Positions 1 to 14,210 are shown, counted from the first letter of the stretch. The stretch is DNA of 64,000 nt from Owenia fusiformis (GCA_903813345.2 CAIIXF020000001.1:59413885-59477884), one strand, 5' to 3'. Program-made: numbers and translations. Notes: generated from the sequence alone by a model not told the origin.

Positions 1-1589
1 CATTAGCTATATAGTACCTTACCTACATGTAACTTTATATAAACAGACTCCATGGGTTAAATACACACAGGTCATGCTGAATCTTCCTTATGTTTAAGAA
101 TATTAAGAAGAACGATATAAAATATATATTCAGTGAATCAGAATGGTTGAAAAGGTTAAGTTAATAGCATACATGGTTCATATGCATCAGCTGAGAAGCT
201 ATCTTGGAATCTACGGATCAGTAACACATACTTAAGATAATCTCGTGAATCAACTGGATAAAACGTAGGATATTACTATTATTATGGAGGTATGTTTAAG
301 TATAGAGAGTACAGACAGGCTGCGTAACCATCATTTGCTGTATTTGTGTATTGATTATTAAATTTTGTCTGAGGTCTGATGCTAAGATTCAGTAGGAATA
401 ACCCTGGCAATGAATGAAAGACTTGTATTATTTCCATGTCTTTGTAGAAGTCTTCTGTGTGTAGGACACAAGCAACAGAGCACAACTTGATTTTTAGACC
501 TGATTTTTTTCTCTAAAATGATGACCATTTTGTGCAATAGCTCTTCGATAAGAAGAATATAAACTATTAGTTAGTTGTTCTACAGTACGTTTTGAGTAGA
601 GCGAGTATTATGTTATAATCATAGAATACTCTAATAATTTCTAACAACGAAGGCAGTGTAAAGAACATAAACATAATTATGAATGCACAACCTAACTATG
701 AAGAGGAAGTCAGGAATCCAGAAATACATCAGAATAAAAGATCACGATGTTGTTGGTGCTACAACATGTTACAGGTTCTCAGCAGGATATATTAAGATTG
801 TTGTTGTAGAAACATTGTCAGTATATTGGTTGGTCATGCAGTCATTTAATTTTTTATTCCATCCATTGGATAAACATAACTACTGAGGTGTTAGTAGTAA
901 CCAGTTTTACCAACAGGTAGTTAACATTTCAAAGTGGAAAAAATTTTAAAACCATATTTTTATTATTTTTTATTAATTTTTTATGCTGATTTCGACATTG
1001 ATATCATGTGCTTTAAAATTAGAATATTTTATCATGGTAATCTTGATTAATGTTCTGGTATCTAGTGTATAGTAAGACCATGGTCATGGTATAAAAGAAC
1101 AGTTGAAAAAAACATGGCTAAACTGAGACAAAATTTGAGTTCCTAGATATTTTCTTCAATTTCTCGGCTCTTAGATAGGTTGTGGTACTGCCCCGTGGTC
1201 TAAAAGCCTAGTGAGAGCACTGCATCACATGTTGATTCTTGACAGGTGATCTGACATATTTCAAGTATTTCTTCAAACTGTAGAGAGGAAGTCCCGTTTC
1301 CGCAAAACATTTTGGAATTTTTTTCTAATTTGAAAGTGTTTCTTTTTTCTTAAAACATCAAGATGAATAGAACATTCTGTTTTGAAATGGAAATAGCTGT
1401 CCAGTTATTAAGATTGTAAAAACGACCTTGGAATGGGTATGTTACTTTATCTTGCCTATTTTAAATACAGACCTTAATTAATTGGTGATTTTGGTCTCCG
1501 CCAGGAGATGCTTCTGATTTTTTTTCCATTTGTACCTTCTCATTGCATATTTCAGCCTAATCTAACATTGCAATGATATGTACTTCCAG
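1..1589. other. intronic sequence upstream of the first visible CAMSAP exon
   Basis: AT-rich sequence with only short chance ORFs. The first exon I can recognise begins at 1590 in the middle of a codon, so at least one exon, and the N-terminal calponin-homology domain typical of CAMSAPs, must lie upstream of the window. I see no exon, RNA gene or clear repeat here. Confidence 0.6.
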
Positions 1590-4500
1590 AAGCCTCAAAA
1601 GGGAAACCACCAATCCAGTTCCCAGCTATAAGTGAAGCAACAAAGCGTAGTTTCCAACAGTCCCCTGTTACAGAGGGTGGTGACCTAAGAAGTGCCCTGT
1701 CTGGCAGTAATCCTGATCTGAGCCCAAGGTAATGTTAAGTTTTGTATTCATCATTGTACCTTGACTAAAGCCATAACCATTACTATTACTACCAGGATTA
1801 ACATCTGAATGCATAGAATGACAGATATAGTATCCATTGCAGAGTTTTTTCTAAAATCGGTCTAATTTTGACATTTATTTAACTCACATAAAATTAGCAT
1901 GTATTTTATTTGTCTTTGTTCACTTTTACCACTAAAATAAACTTAAAAGATTCAGAGAGAAAAATGACAGAAACTGGGAAAAGGTGGAAAATGCTTTTAT
2001 ATTCAGTACATTAAAGCATAGCCCATATGCCGATTCTGTTCCAAAAAAGAATTATTATCTACTGCAATGAATTTATGACTTATCAATACTAGAATAAAAG
2101 CTATAAACATGATGCATCTAACAATTCCATAATAATTTGATGTACAGCACATAATTTAATTCTGTGTACACATATTTTTAGTGCATCCCGGCAACCCTTG
2201 TTACCTAAGAGATTTCAACAACATAGGAGTAGCTTACATGGTACAGAAACAACAGGTATGTGGGGGTGATGAAAAATGTACATGTTTCTTGTATTTTCCA
2301 TTCAAAGCATTTGTAATGCATATTTTGTCCAAATATGGAAATTCTGACAGGACTCAATAGATGTGTGATTTGAAAAATCAGTGTCAAAAGATACATTTTG
2401 TCTATATCAGTGAATTATAGAATCTATCAAAATGGAAGGGGCCTAAAACCAAAGGCAAGTGCCATGTGGTTTATGTCGAGCAAATGGCTGATGGAAAATA
2501 ATGATTTGATTTTTGCTTCGCTATAATGCTGAGTTGATTGAGGAGCTTCTTATGTAATACATTATATTGATATAAATAAATATGAGTAAATAAAAAAAAT
2601 GGCTGATTCTTGTGATAGTGTTAGATTGCTAAAACGCAATATAGATATAAAACAGTAAAACCTGTGTATGTGGAGTACTCTTGTGACTATCCCACAGGAG
2701 AGTGTTCTGCTTTTGAGGTGTCCCTCTTACAGAGGTGTTCCAGAGGTTTTACTCTATTTCTCCTCTATTTTAGAGAGCCAAAGTGGCAGATCCGCATCTT
2801 TAGACGCTAGTGGTATAGCTAGAGGTTCTGTTACAGCTTGGGAAGAGGTATGTTTCATTTATATTAGAGTTTAATAACATTTAAGTTAAATTATCATATA
2901 ATATTGTCATTTTGATGATGGTTAAGTTACTAAATAGCCTACACACTTCTCACATCCAAAATCATTATTCTGATGAGGGTGTCGACTTTTGGCTTGCAAC
3001 CGAAGATACCTCAAGAAAAGCAATAGACTGCCGAAGATTTTATTTGCAAACGAAGTTGGCTGAGGGTACAACGAATGTGAAGAGGACGTCTCCAATTGGT
3101 CAAAAAGAGAGGCTCGGCATTCTCCGTCAGATTGAATCGGCAAAATTTGGTTGCATGGCTACCTTCGACTGCATGGCCCAACCTTGGTTGAATGGAAAAG
3201 ATGCTGTCCCATTCTGATGATATGAGTAAAATATATAATTGGACATACTTCTCAGCATTACTCTGCCTTGTGCATTCAGCATTCAGTAGTGTAACATATC
3301 TTGCTTCATGTCCTTGTGTTGTTACAGACCAAAGGAAGTAAGGAGAGTGGTGGAGCTGAGAGCTTATTGACCAATGTAAGCCTTGATAGTGAGTTGGACC
3401 AGAGCTTTACTACAGACCAAAGTATTGACCTATCAGATCTAGAGACCCCACGATCTACCACTAAAGACTCCCAGCATTCAACACCAGGGAGTCACCTTAC
3501 TGACCCAGCACATCCAGACTATATAAAGGTGACTATGGATAATAGAATCGCATTGCTGTAATCATTGCAATATCCACTGTAGTTTCTTAGTTAGGTTTAA
3601 TGAATGGTTAGATGTTGAATTACCTATACATCTTAAAACTAAATGATTTGATTTGATTTGTATTACTAATTATAAGTAAGATAAAGAATAAACAAATATA
3701 CATATATTTTTTAAAATTGATTTGTATTCCAGCTTGAGAGTGTGACTTCTAACAGATCTGATTCAACTAGTCAGCCCCCTAGAGAACCCCTCTTCCCTGC
3801 CAAACTTAAGCCAGCCAAAGAGAAACAACAGCTCCATAACAAGGAAGTGGAGAGTGGAGAGAAACAGCCTAAGAGGAGCCCTAGTTCACCAGTGAAGCCT
3901 TATAACCCACTACCCAAACCCACCAATGGGTCATCCAGTGAGGGGTCGACCCCTGATGAGGCTTACTCTACACCAAGTGTGGAGTACGTCCCTATGAACT
4001 TTCCACAAACTAGACCAACTGCCACAAAACCAGTTGAACCAGCGAGAAATTTCGAAGCATTTTATGTTGATCCCAGTGCATCTTTACAGCGGAGTCTCCC
4101 TGATAGTTCTAGCACAATGAGTGGGGTGGCGACACCTATAGCAAAAAGTTTCACAGTAGATGATAGTATTAATGACAGAGTCAGTGCCCAGGCCAGAGGT
4201 ATTAACATTTTTTACATTAGTATAAATTAAAACTTTTGAAGAGTTTTTTTTCATAACATATCCAAGTCTAATTGAGATTACTTAATCCACTTGGCCTACT
4301 CTCAAGTTGCATCACACGTTACATCTCAAGTAATTAATCATCCAAGATAACTTTTCTGATTTACAGATTGAAATTATTTTTCTATAATAATTTTTCATCA
4401 TTGTTATGTGTTCGCGACTAGAATGTTAAAAAAATACAGGACTTAAATTAGATTGCGATATTTAAAAATTAATTGTCTTGAGGTCTGTTTTAAGCTCAAT

Positions 4501-7500
4501 ATACAAAACTATTCAACTTATTTGAAATTCTCTTGTATTTTCAGGCATACCAGTTGTGGAAAGTGTAAATGAATCCAGTAATTTCACACCCCAAGCAGAA
4601 AGTGGATCTAGTTTGACAACGCACATGCGACAACACAGTAAAGAGAGTACAGGGTCTGGGAATAGGAGTTCAGGGGAGTACTCTGATCCTGAATTACAAA
4701 AGATTCATCGTGACACGAGAGATCGTGAGGTTAGGGCTGACTCAGTAGAGACCAATAGACCACACAGTCTCAATGTACCTAAACCCATCCAAGTGAATTC
4801 ATCTCAGAGCAGTGACGCTCCAAGTACAAGTTTTGCCCAGATGAAGAAAAACAGAGATAACACACAAACAGCTGGGATCTCCCATCCTGCATTTCGCCAA
4901 TCTGGGAAAGAAAATAATAGGACAATAGAAACTAATGCCAAAGTTTCAGATAATAATGACAATGATAAAGCAAAACCTGAGGGAACACAGAACTCTGTTG
5001 GTAAATCTACCACTGGTGGAAAGAGGACTACATTTGCTGCATTGCCCAATCAGACCACTTGGCAAGAAAGTGCAACTAAAAGCACAACAGACAAAAACAC
5101 TACTAGTGAGAATGGAGATACAATTCAACCTTTAGCTTCAGAACTACTCAGTATAAAAATGATGCTTGAAGAAAAAAGACGTCAGATTGAATCAGAGAAA
5201 CATAAAATGGAAGCACAATGGAGTAAACAACGACAAAGACTTGGCAAGACAGCTTTTCTACAGGTTGTTTCTAAAGGTAGTGCAAACACTAAACCTGCCC
5301 AAGCAGGTAATATCCAGGTTGGGCAGGTCCAGGAGCAGAGAGACAGCAATCGCTCCACTCCACCACCGACCCAACCAACCACCTCTAAGCCATTCTCAAG
5401 GCAGGATATACAACAGACAATAGACCATGTAAAGCAGAAGTGGTTCAATGAAGATGAATCCAAACTCAAGACTGTCCCCCAGTCTAAGCCTCAGCAACCC
5501 TCGCAATCTCATTCCTCTCCCCCCGTCTCTAGAAAGATAACTCCCCCTCAATCAAGGGATGTACAAAATGTAAGTGGACAAACTCAGAGGCAAAGCCCAC
5601 CCCCAAGACAAGGTAGCCCCACCCAGAGGCAAGCTAGCCCAACCCAGAGGCAAGCTAGCCCAATCCAAAGGCAAGGTAGCCCTTCCCAGAGGCAAAGCCC
5701 TAAGTCTGTTAAACAGGGTGATTCTGACCTTGAACAATACAGCTCTTCATTGGATAATTTAAATACAAGTCTGAGTGAACTGCAAGGTGAGATTATGAGA
5801 TTATCCCTGCAACAGGAGCAGATTAAAAGTCTTGCCAGTGAAACAGCCCCTAAAAAGAAAACAGTCCCAGCCCTTGGAGTTACTACGGCAAAAGAAGAGT
5901 CTTTCTTCATGCACCCCACGCAGACTAGCACCCCACCAGTACAGAGCTCATTCAAGCAGACCTACACTGTAAGCTCATCCCAGCCTCAGATGGCTGAGTC
6001 AGCGCCTCCTAGGAGTCAGCCCCAATATGAGCCCCCCTCTCAGCAGCCAGTAGATCAGTCCCAGGGGAGGATCCAGCAGGTCTATGAGCCCCAACCCCAC
6101 CCCCAGTTTATTCCACCCAGCACTGGTTACACCCAGCAGCAGCAGCCTGTGTATATGCAGGGGCAGCCAGGTATGGGATACAACCAGCCCAACCATTATC
6201 CCCACCCACAGGCCCAGGTACATCAATATGCCCCAGGGGTCACCCCACCCAGGCCTGGGTATATGTTAGAGCAACAGCAGTACATTGCCAACCATGGTCA
6301 GTATCCACCCAACCAGGGAGCTTACATGGGACAATACCAGCCACCAATGTACCAACAGACAGTACCCCCACAGCATATGAATCAGTACCCCCAAGGAGGA
6401 TACATGCAACAGCCTCAAGGAGTCATGTCATCCCATCCCCAGGGGATTATGTCCAGTCAACCCCAAGTCAGCGCAGGGATGCAGTATCCCACCCAGCCGC
6501 ATCTATCCCAGACGTATACCACCTCCTCCCAACCCCCTCTGTCACCAGGCGTGCAGCAGAATGGTATGGAGTTTAAACCAGATCCCTCTTTATCTCAGAC
6601 ATATAATACACAGCCTAGCCCTGGCCAGGTCCCTATGAGCCAGGCCTCCCCCACACCCACCCCTGTGGACCCTCCAACTGAATACCAACCTCCAGACTAT
6701 ACTGATAGAAATAAACGCTACAGCAAGGCAGAGAATCAGATGATGAATGAGCAAAGTAGACTCAATGGTGTCTCTTCTCCTTCTACAACATATCTCCCCT
6801 CCCCTACAGTGGCACCTCAGGCAAGCTACACCTCACCCCCTGCATCTCCTAGATCCCCACAAACACACATTTCACCCATCATGCAGACACCACCTACTAG
6901 TCCTAGAGACCAAATTGGACACATCAGTCCTAGAGACCAAACAGGACATACGAGTCCTAGAGACCAATTGGGACCAATAAGCCCTAGAGCTCAAATAGGG
7001 CCTGATCCAATAGCGGAGTACTTGAGTCCGAGAAAAGAATCTGAACCTGAAATTGAAGATTTCACTGAACCCCCAAATCCTAACGATGAACCAGCTGGGT
7101 TCTTTATAAACTTTGCCAATGATTCTCCGAGGCGACCTAAGCCCAAACCTAAGCTTGGCAACAATAGATCTGCCAAGAAAGAGAAAGACAACAACACTCC
7201 AATTAAATCAAATGGCCCCAGTGCAACCATATCTAGTCCAGTGATTAACAACGAAGATATAAATGTCACCCCGGAGAAGAACATTTTGAGAACACAGAAT
7301 GAGAATGTACTGCAGACCCCACAATCTGGTAATGAGTCAATTAATAAGCCTGCAGATATCTCCATTAGTCCTGTTGGATTTACTCTAGGAACTGAAGTGC
7401 TAAGTCCGGTAAGTTCTAATTAATGTGCCAGCAAAGGAGACTTGAAATGTTGGCAGACATCTTTACAAAAACATACTATTGAAATCAAAGCATTATGAAT

Positions 7501-10500
7501 TTAAGTGAAACTATTTGAAATGAATTTCAAATTTTGGACTCTATAATAGGCATAGCAAGAAATGCTGCAAAATATTGCATAATTGTGTCTTCTGTTTTAA
7601 AAATATCCTCATAATCTTTCAGATCAGGCTTTTAAATGCTGTAATATTCAATTAATGACACCTAGATGGCCCTTTGCAAACATTTTTATCAATGCATGTT
7701 CTAGAGTTTCACTTTATGCCTGTTAATTTCCCTTTCCCTAATTTTATAATGTAACACATCACATCTTCATTGTTATTTCAGTCATACTTCATTATCATTG
7801 TGTCTTCCATTCATATTTATACGCATCTATGACATTTAATATGATATAGACATGGTTCAAACAGTCAAAAAAGTAAAGAAAGTTAATCATATCCAATGAC
7901 CTTAGTAAATAAGAGAATTTAAAATGGGTTTATTGCTGAATAGAATTTCCATTATTTTGTTCCTCATGGTCCGGGGAAAATTAATTCAGAATGGACGTAG
8001 AATGGGTACTTTTCCCATAATACATGTGCATGTTAGGAACCCTCTGTACAGAATAAGGATATTTTTCAGACAAGTGAGGACTCCATAGCAAGAAGGAAAG
8101 AGCAGATGATACTGAACCAGTTGAAGAGGAGAGAACAGCAGGTTGAGAAGAGAGCAGAGAGGGAGGCAAAACTAGAGAAGAAGAGGGAACAAGAAAGGTA
8201 TTAGATCATTCTATTCAGAGTGTTTCGAAAAGCATGATTATTTAAAAGAAAACATATCTTTACTTGAACTTTTTGATATCTTCTATATTAGTTTGTGCTT
8301 TGCTATTCAAAGACATACTTGGTGATGGCTTGCATAATCAACATTATATTAACTGATTGTGCTCATCTTTATAATCTGTTCAGTTTTTCAGCGAATTTAG
8401 AAAACATATTACATAAATATTCAACCTATACCATTATACAGCATATTCCATTGTACGACCTATTTAAACTAAATGTTTCATTACACAACATATTCCATCA
8501 CCGTTCCATAATGCAATCTATTCCATTGTGCAATAAAATGATATGCCTAATAGTCTCTCACTGACAATCTCTAACATCATTTTTTCCAGACTGAAACAAG
8601 AAGCTGCAGAACAGAAGAAACTTGAAGATAAAATGAGAAGAGATCAAATATTTGCTGAATATCAAAAGAAAAAGGAAGAACGTGAAATCGCTGAGGAAGA
8701 ATCAAAAATGGGTGTTCGAAAAGCTAAACCTAAACCTAAGTCAGCAAAAGGTGTTAAATCTGTTAAGCAAGAAGATGTTATGTCGACTAGTTCCCATTCT
8801 CAGAGTAGTCTAGAAGACGGTTACGGAGGCAGGGGAACATCTCCAGGGAAGACAACAGGTAGAGAGCTCCAACTTGCCCAGCTGTTATTTGCAGTGTATG
8901 AATTGCGTGTGGAATTTTGCTATAATACTAGGTTTCAATAGTTCATTTTCTGATGGAAACTTTATCCATTTATTGCGTTTTTCACTTAACCAAAATATGA
9001 GATAAGCATCAAATATCAAATTAAAATGGCCTTCAATCAATCTCTCAGATTTTGAACTTCCGATGCCTTCCCCTATATTAGAGATTTAATTGCATTTTGA
9101 AAAATATGATTTGTGTATTTGTATTCCATTATTTTATGTTTGGTTTTTGCTAAATAGCAGAAATTGTTTATTTGCTTTTATATATTTTGGTTTGCTTTAA
9201 TTATTTTGATACTAACATTTTGCCTTATTTTTGTTATTTAGAAAGTGCTTTTACTGACAAGATTTTGATTTGTAATGCATCAAAAGATATACGATATTTT
9301 ACATTTTTGCATGTAAACTAAGTCTGAATATTGACTTGGGGAAATGTTACTGAATGAGACATGATATATTTCAAATTGTGCTATACACACAATTTCTGAG
9401 ATTCAGTAGCATTTCTATTCTGTAATCACCTCTAACCTGATGTGTAGTAGTACACCTCTGCAGCATGAATAATTTCAATGTTGACATAAAGAGATAATAT
9501 ACAAAAAATGAATTCATTTTAATGAACAGCACCTTGTTTCAACCTCCACGTCTTCAATGTCCGGAATAATTTCACCTTCTCTGCCTCTGCAAATTTTAGT
9601 ACTGTCTTCAACATTGAAATCATTCATGTTGCATTAGGTGTTTTGAATGTTGTGCTTGCATGAGTTCACTGTGTGTATTCTAGGCCGTGTCACTCCAAAC
9701 TTTGGAGGTAGATTAGCCCCCAGCCAGGGTGGTCGTCTTACCCCCAGTCCTGGGCGCCTCACCCCAAGTCCAGGTCGCTTGACCCCCAGTAGCTCAGGGT
9801 ATACACTACGTACCTCATCAAGTCGTTCATCACTTGTCGATAAAACCTCGGCTGCTCGTCGTACAAATCCTACTAGACGTAACCTACCTCAGAGCAAGTT
9901 TCATAGCATGTATGATTTAAGAGGTACATATAGGAGAACGGAAGCTTGCTAGCTTGTATTGTGCACTAGAATTTACTTTTAAAAGTGTTTAAATATATTA
10001 GACTAGAAATAGTGATTTTTTATTTTATTTATTAGCCACATCGGTATGTCATTTTTCAAGTGCCTAGGTGAGACTTTAGGGTTATAGTTCTATGATTAAA
10101 AAAACGTTGATGATATTGATGTGGGTTTTAGAGGGGCAAAAATAGTGGGTTTTGGAAATGTGGTTCCAGTGGGACTGAAGATTAAGATGAATTGAGCAAA
10201 CATTTTTGAAATGTTCCCTAAGTGTTTTTAGAATTGCTGTTTCAAATATTCAATGTACAGTATACTCCTTCACATCTCAGTAGTGATTCATTGTTGTAAA
10301 TTTGATGCATATATAACATTTTTGATATTTGCTTAACGTTGCTTGAATATTCTTAGCTGTTGTGACTAAATTAGCTGAAAATGAAAAGTAATTTTGAATT
10401 TGCATTGAATTTAATACAGTGTATTAACTAGGTGCAAATAACTATGCAGTGTATTTGTAGGTTCTGGAGATGTGATGTCATACAAGATATCTGATGTGCC

Positions 10501-12522
10501 AGATGGGGGATCCAGGAATGGGCTCCAGTATGGTGGCCTGACCCACAGGCGAGCTGCTAGCCCTGACAGGCTGATGGGGAGAGAGGGCAGTGACCATGGG
10601 TCATATAACTCCAACCAGGAATACAGTGGTGAGCACCAAAGATAAATTGAAAATGTAGTTTGAACATAAGTATAGGCCAAAAAAATTAATATGGAAAACG
10701 AGATTGTTGAACCATTGGCTCATTTTGAGCCACTGTATACTTGCAAAAGATCTTTTCTCTATATGCCCCCTATACAGAGATGTTCGGATACACAAGTCTA
10801 ACTGTACTTGTCTTTTCAACCAAATCTCCGGGAAAGAAGAAATTTTTATAACCAAAACATGTCATAGATGAAAATTTCATCTAACAGTTCTTTCTTGTTT
10901 TGTTGTCGAACTGTATTTTCTTCACTTATACAGCATACATTGACCACATTTTATGTTTATCCAGGTCCAAAGTTGTTCAAGAAACCTAGCATGAAGTCTA
11001 ACCGTCACATCATAATGAACGCCATCAGCTACTGTTGTCTGGCAGGCACTGTCAACAATGACGTCAAAAACAAAGTACTGGATGTAAGTATTTTTACTTG
11101 AATACTGGATCATTTTTGGTTGCAGATTTGACAAAACAAAAATTGGGGACAACCTAGTGAGCATCCTTGTCCCTCCCTCCCCCTACCTCATATTTGCATC
11201 CATCACTTTAGGGCAAAGTAATGTCTATATGTATGTACTTCAATCCACTTTATAATGATTCTAAAATAAGCATGGATTGATTCAGCAGCAAATAGAAATG
11301 ACTATCCGATCCAATAAATCATATGAAGATCATTTAAAAGGTAGAACATGATTGTAATTAATTTGCTTGAGGTGAGGACCGTATTGCATTATTGTATTAC
11401 ATAATAATTATAGGGCCCCTTTATATTGTCTAGTATTGACTCACGATTCAAACGTTTGCACGAGACCTCCACATGTGAAGGGTTGAGTATTTTGACAAAA
11501 CAAAAATTGGGTTGTCAATTTCCCTACCCTTGGAACAACTTAGTGAGCATCCCTGTCCCTCCCTCCCCTTCCCTCATATTTGCATCCATCACTTTAGGGC
11601 AAAGTAATGTCTATATGTATGTACTTCAACCCACTTTTTAATGATTTTTAAATGAGCATGGAGAGATCCTGGAGCAAATGAGAATGACTATCCAATAAAT
11701 CATATGTAGATCATTGAAAAGTTAGAATATGATTGTAATCAATTTGCTTGAGGTGAAGATTGTATTACTCTAAACATATTTTTGAAATTTGCATTTTCCA
11801 GGAGCTTGAGCATTCAGAAGCCAACCACTTTGTGATCCTGTTCAGAGATGCAGGCATGCAGTACAGAGCTGTCTACACATACAATCCTGAACCTGAACTT
11901 GTCATTAAGCTCATTGGGAATGGACCAAAACAAATCACTGGAGAAATGCTCGAGAAATTCTACAAGTAAGTGACTTAGTCCCTGTTTCCACTGCTTGTTA
12001 AAGCAAAAGTTGGTCTGAGTTACACAGCAGGTCTCATTGCATTGTTATAAACCATTTTGATAAAAAATGCTCCACAGCGATGGATTTTTGAGGTGTTACA
12101 CAGACATGAAATCCACCATTATGAAGCTTTTTGTCAGAATGCTTCATGATGCAGCAATTTAATCAAGCTGTTTAACAGGTACCATTGACATATAATAAGC
12201 AAATGAGGGTTCTTGACAGAAACGAGAAATGTCAAGTGTTTTCAAAAAAGCCTTTTTTGGGTTACTTTAAATGGGCAATGCTATTTTATTATAATGTAAT
12301 TAGAGATTTTATATACTTTAATAGTGATCTGTAAGAAATAAAAATTGACGTATTTTCTGCTTTTGCTATTTCAGGTACAATTCTGGTGCTAAACGATTTA
12401 CAGAAGTTCTTTCTACCAGACATCTTTCTGTGTCTATGGATGCTGTGACGATACATGGACATCTCTGGCAGTCAAAGAAACCAACCTCTGCAAGGAAACC
12501 TCCTGGTGGAACATATCGATAG
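1590..12522 (+). CDS. CAMSAP: CAMSAP/Patronin microtubule minus-end-binding protein, 3' part (13 exons)
   Basis: Calmodulin-regulated spectrin-associated proteins bind and stabilise microtubule minus ends. Exons: 1590-1728, 2182-2255, 2774-2847, 3328-3528, 3733-4198, 4545-7408, 8070-8197, 8590-8858, 9684-9923, 10461-10628, 10965-11083, 11802-11965 and 12375-12522 (stop TAG at 12520). All junctions are AG/GT and the phases join without a break, giving about 1,683 residues here. The order is: a low-complexity Ser/Pro/Gln linker; a GFFINFANDSPRRPKPKPK segment like the conserved GF(F/Y)I..(D/N)SP(K/R)RPKP block of CAMSAPs; a charged coiled coil (exons 8070-8858) with RRDQIF and KPKPKS; GRLTPSP repeats; and the C-terminal CKK domain. 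The CKK domain makes the family call secure. The N-terminal CH domain is off-window. The gene converges on the epoxide hydrolase gene at 16.3 kb. Which of the vertebrate CAMSAP1-3 it matches is not meaningful for an invertebrate. Confidence 0.95.
4545..7408 (+). other. CAMSAP: giant 2.86-kb CAMSAP linker exon with internal codon repeats
   Basis: A single exon of 2,864 nt encodes most of the disordered linker. It has a Glu/Lys/Arg-rich helix (around 5130-5250, IKMMLEEKRRQIESEKHKM), then a second heptad-like stretch (around 5740-5830, NTSLSELQGEIMRLSLQQEQ). Between them, an SP-TQRQA unit is repeated about five times (5613-5703). A Pro/Gln/Tyr-rich block follows (5990-6640, with runs such as YTQQQQPVY and YNQPNHYPHPQ), then four SPR-(D/A)-Q-(I/T/L)-G units (6898-6995). 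It ends with the RPKPKPK segment and LSP at a phase-0 donor (CCG|gtaagt). The repeats look like recent in-frame expansions and are likely to differ in number between alleles. Confidence 0.85.
10965..12522 (+). other. CAMSAP: CKK domain exons of CAMSAP
   Basis: Three exons (10965-11083, 11802-11965, 12375-12522) encode the CKK domain, the part of CAMSAPs that recognises the microtubule minus end. Readable hallmarks are GPKLFKKPSMKSNRHIIMNA, AISYCCLAGTVNN, HFVILFRDAGMQYRAVYTY, IGNGPKQITGEMLEKFYKYN, and the terminal LSVSMDAVTIHGHLWQSKKP. The last matches the family's LSVS-DA-TIH-HLWQ-K-P motif. The exon phases (0, 2) fit and the frame stays open to TAG at 12520. This is the strongest single domain identification in the window. 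Confidence 0.96.
11130..11766. repeat. intronic tandem duplication, ~363-bp period, two copies
   Basis: Two direct copies, starting near 11130 and 11493, share the segments GACAAAACAAAAATTGGG, GTGAGCATCC, CCTCATATTTGCATCCATC and AATTTGCTTGAGGTGA, with scattered substitutions and small indels. They fill most of the intron between the first and second CKK exons. The second copy ends about 35 bp before the 11802 acceptor, so it may supply that exon's polypyrimidine and branch region. Confidence 0.85.
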
Positions 12523-14210
12523 TTGAATAGAGTAGATCTTATTATAGGTTGGAATTTGTAGTCTACAATAGCTGTGTTCATATTTCTACTGATCGTGGAA
12601 CCTACATTTATGGCATATGATATGATAATGGCATAGGAACCTATAGATTATTATTATATGGAACAAACTTATTAGTGTTGCGTATAAGATGTAAAACTAA
12701 AACCACGAGAAGTACAAATTATGAGACACTATTAATTGCCAAGTCCGTTATTGCTGGTGACATGATCCTGAGAGTGTGAATCGGAACTATTGAAGTCATT
12801 ATTGAACATATCAAAAAGTAGAGCTAGAGCAGATGTCAACTCACAATGAAGTTGGAAATTCCAAATTGGAATTATTAATCGTGCAAGATATGAATAACAA
12901 TGGAATATGAAATAGAATACATACTAGTTCAGTCTGTTATCATAATTACATGTATATCTACAGTATATGAAAAGATAATCTGAATCACCTTTTATTCACA
13001 CGGAAAGATGTCATATCAATATTCCCTTTCTGGGATTGAAATAATTTAAATATGGGAAGGAATACAGCACAACAATATTTTATATCTTCAAATTGTGAAA
13101 ACTGGATGTAATAATTAGTTGAAACGAAAATGCAGAACCCAATGCCCGACAGGATCAAGATGAAAATTTATCTTGTACTGCAGTATTATCAATCTACTGT
13201 ATAGAGGACTGTGTTACTATGGTGCTTTAGTTGTTGTGGAAAATGATAAATGTGTATACCTCACAAGGTTTGCATTTTACATGTGGTAAGCAAAACATTT
13301 ATATCACTTGATGGGATGAGATGGGACTTGAAACCAAAACTAAAAGTTAATTGTGACACTGTAATCTGATAACAAATTTGGATTTTTAAATTCTATTTGG
13401 AAAATAGTTGGATTGAAGTTCAGTTTTGTAACAATGCAAGAATGTGGGTCAAAATACCTGATGTTTGTATTGTAAATTCTATCATACATTGTATTGTAAA
13501 TTCTGTCATACATACTGCTTATAGTATGCCTTCATGTGACAATGGGTGCGCATCCTCGTACGAATATTGTATATATACTGACAGTTCTATTTATTAATTA
13601 TATATATTATATATAATTGCTGTTATTATTTATATCTTAGATTAAGGCAGGCCTGTAAATATTTTATTCTTCATGCTGTCATTGTATAAAATATTTCATT
13701 TTAAAAACAACAGACAAATCTGTAGCTTTTTATAATATGTAAAATTTTGTATTTTTCTGTTGCAATTGATGAATTTTGGTAAATTGTGTATATTTTTGCT
13801 GAATATGTACTGTTATGGTTTAAAATGTAATGTTTGGGGAAAAGATGAATTTTAACTGACTTTGTTTGGTTGGAAATCACATTTGATCTTTCATCAATAG
13901 AATGAAATTGAATGATGTATGAAAGAATTTAAGGATAAATCTTGCAGATTATATTTTATACTTTAACTCTGATGATGCATAGAGGATTGGCAGATGTTGT
14001 ATTTCTTTGGTATATTCTCTGAATTCAACAAGTTATAATTTCATATAGTGTACTTTTTGGCAGTTATTTTTGGATTAACTCATTTAGTCGGTAACTTGTA
14101 AATATCAAACTTGCAGTTTCTACTGATAGGATCTTCTGTTGCTGACTTCTTTTTGTGACTCATATAAAATGTAATAAAAAGTGAAACATTTGATGGAATC
14201 CTCCAGTTAA
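12523..14210 (+). other. CAMSAP: probable CAMSAP 3' UTR with poly(A) signal
   Basis: About 1.65 kb of AT-rich, non-coding sequence follows the stop. An AATAAA hexamer lies at 14173-14178, a reasonable main cleavage signal. Further AATAAA-like signals near 14684 would place the 14.4-kb hairpin element inside the UTR. A (TA)-rich palindromic tract lies near 13597-13618. No second ORF here is convincing. Confidence 0.55.

Noticed and set aside
2912..3217. 101-codon ORF between two CAMSAP exons
   Set aside because: No acceptor or donor in a compatible phase and no motif; it lies in an intron, with an overlapping antisense ORF of similar length.
4804..5049. Antisense and alternate-frame ORFs inside 4.5-7.4 kb
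   Set aside because: Shadows of the long CAMSAP exon; the sense frame has the domain, splice sites and coding bias.
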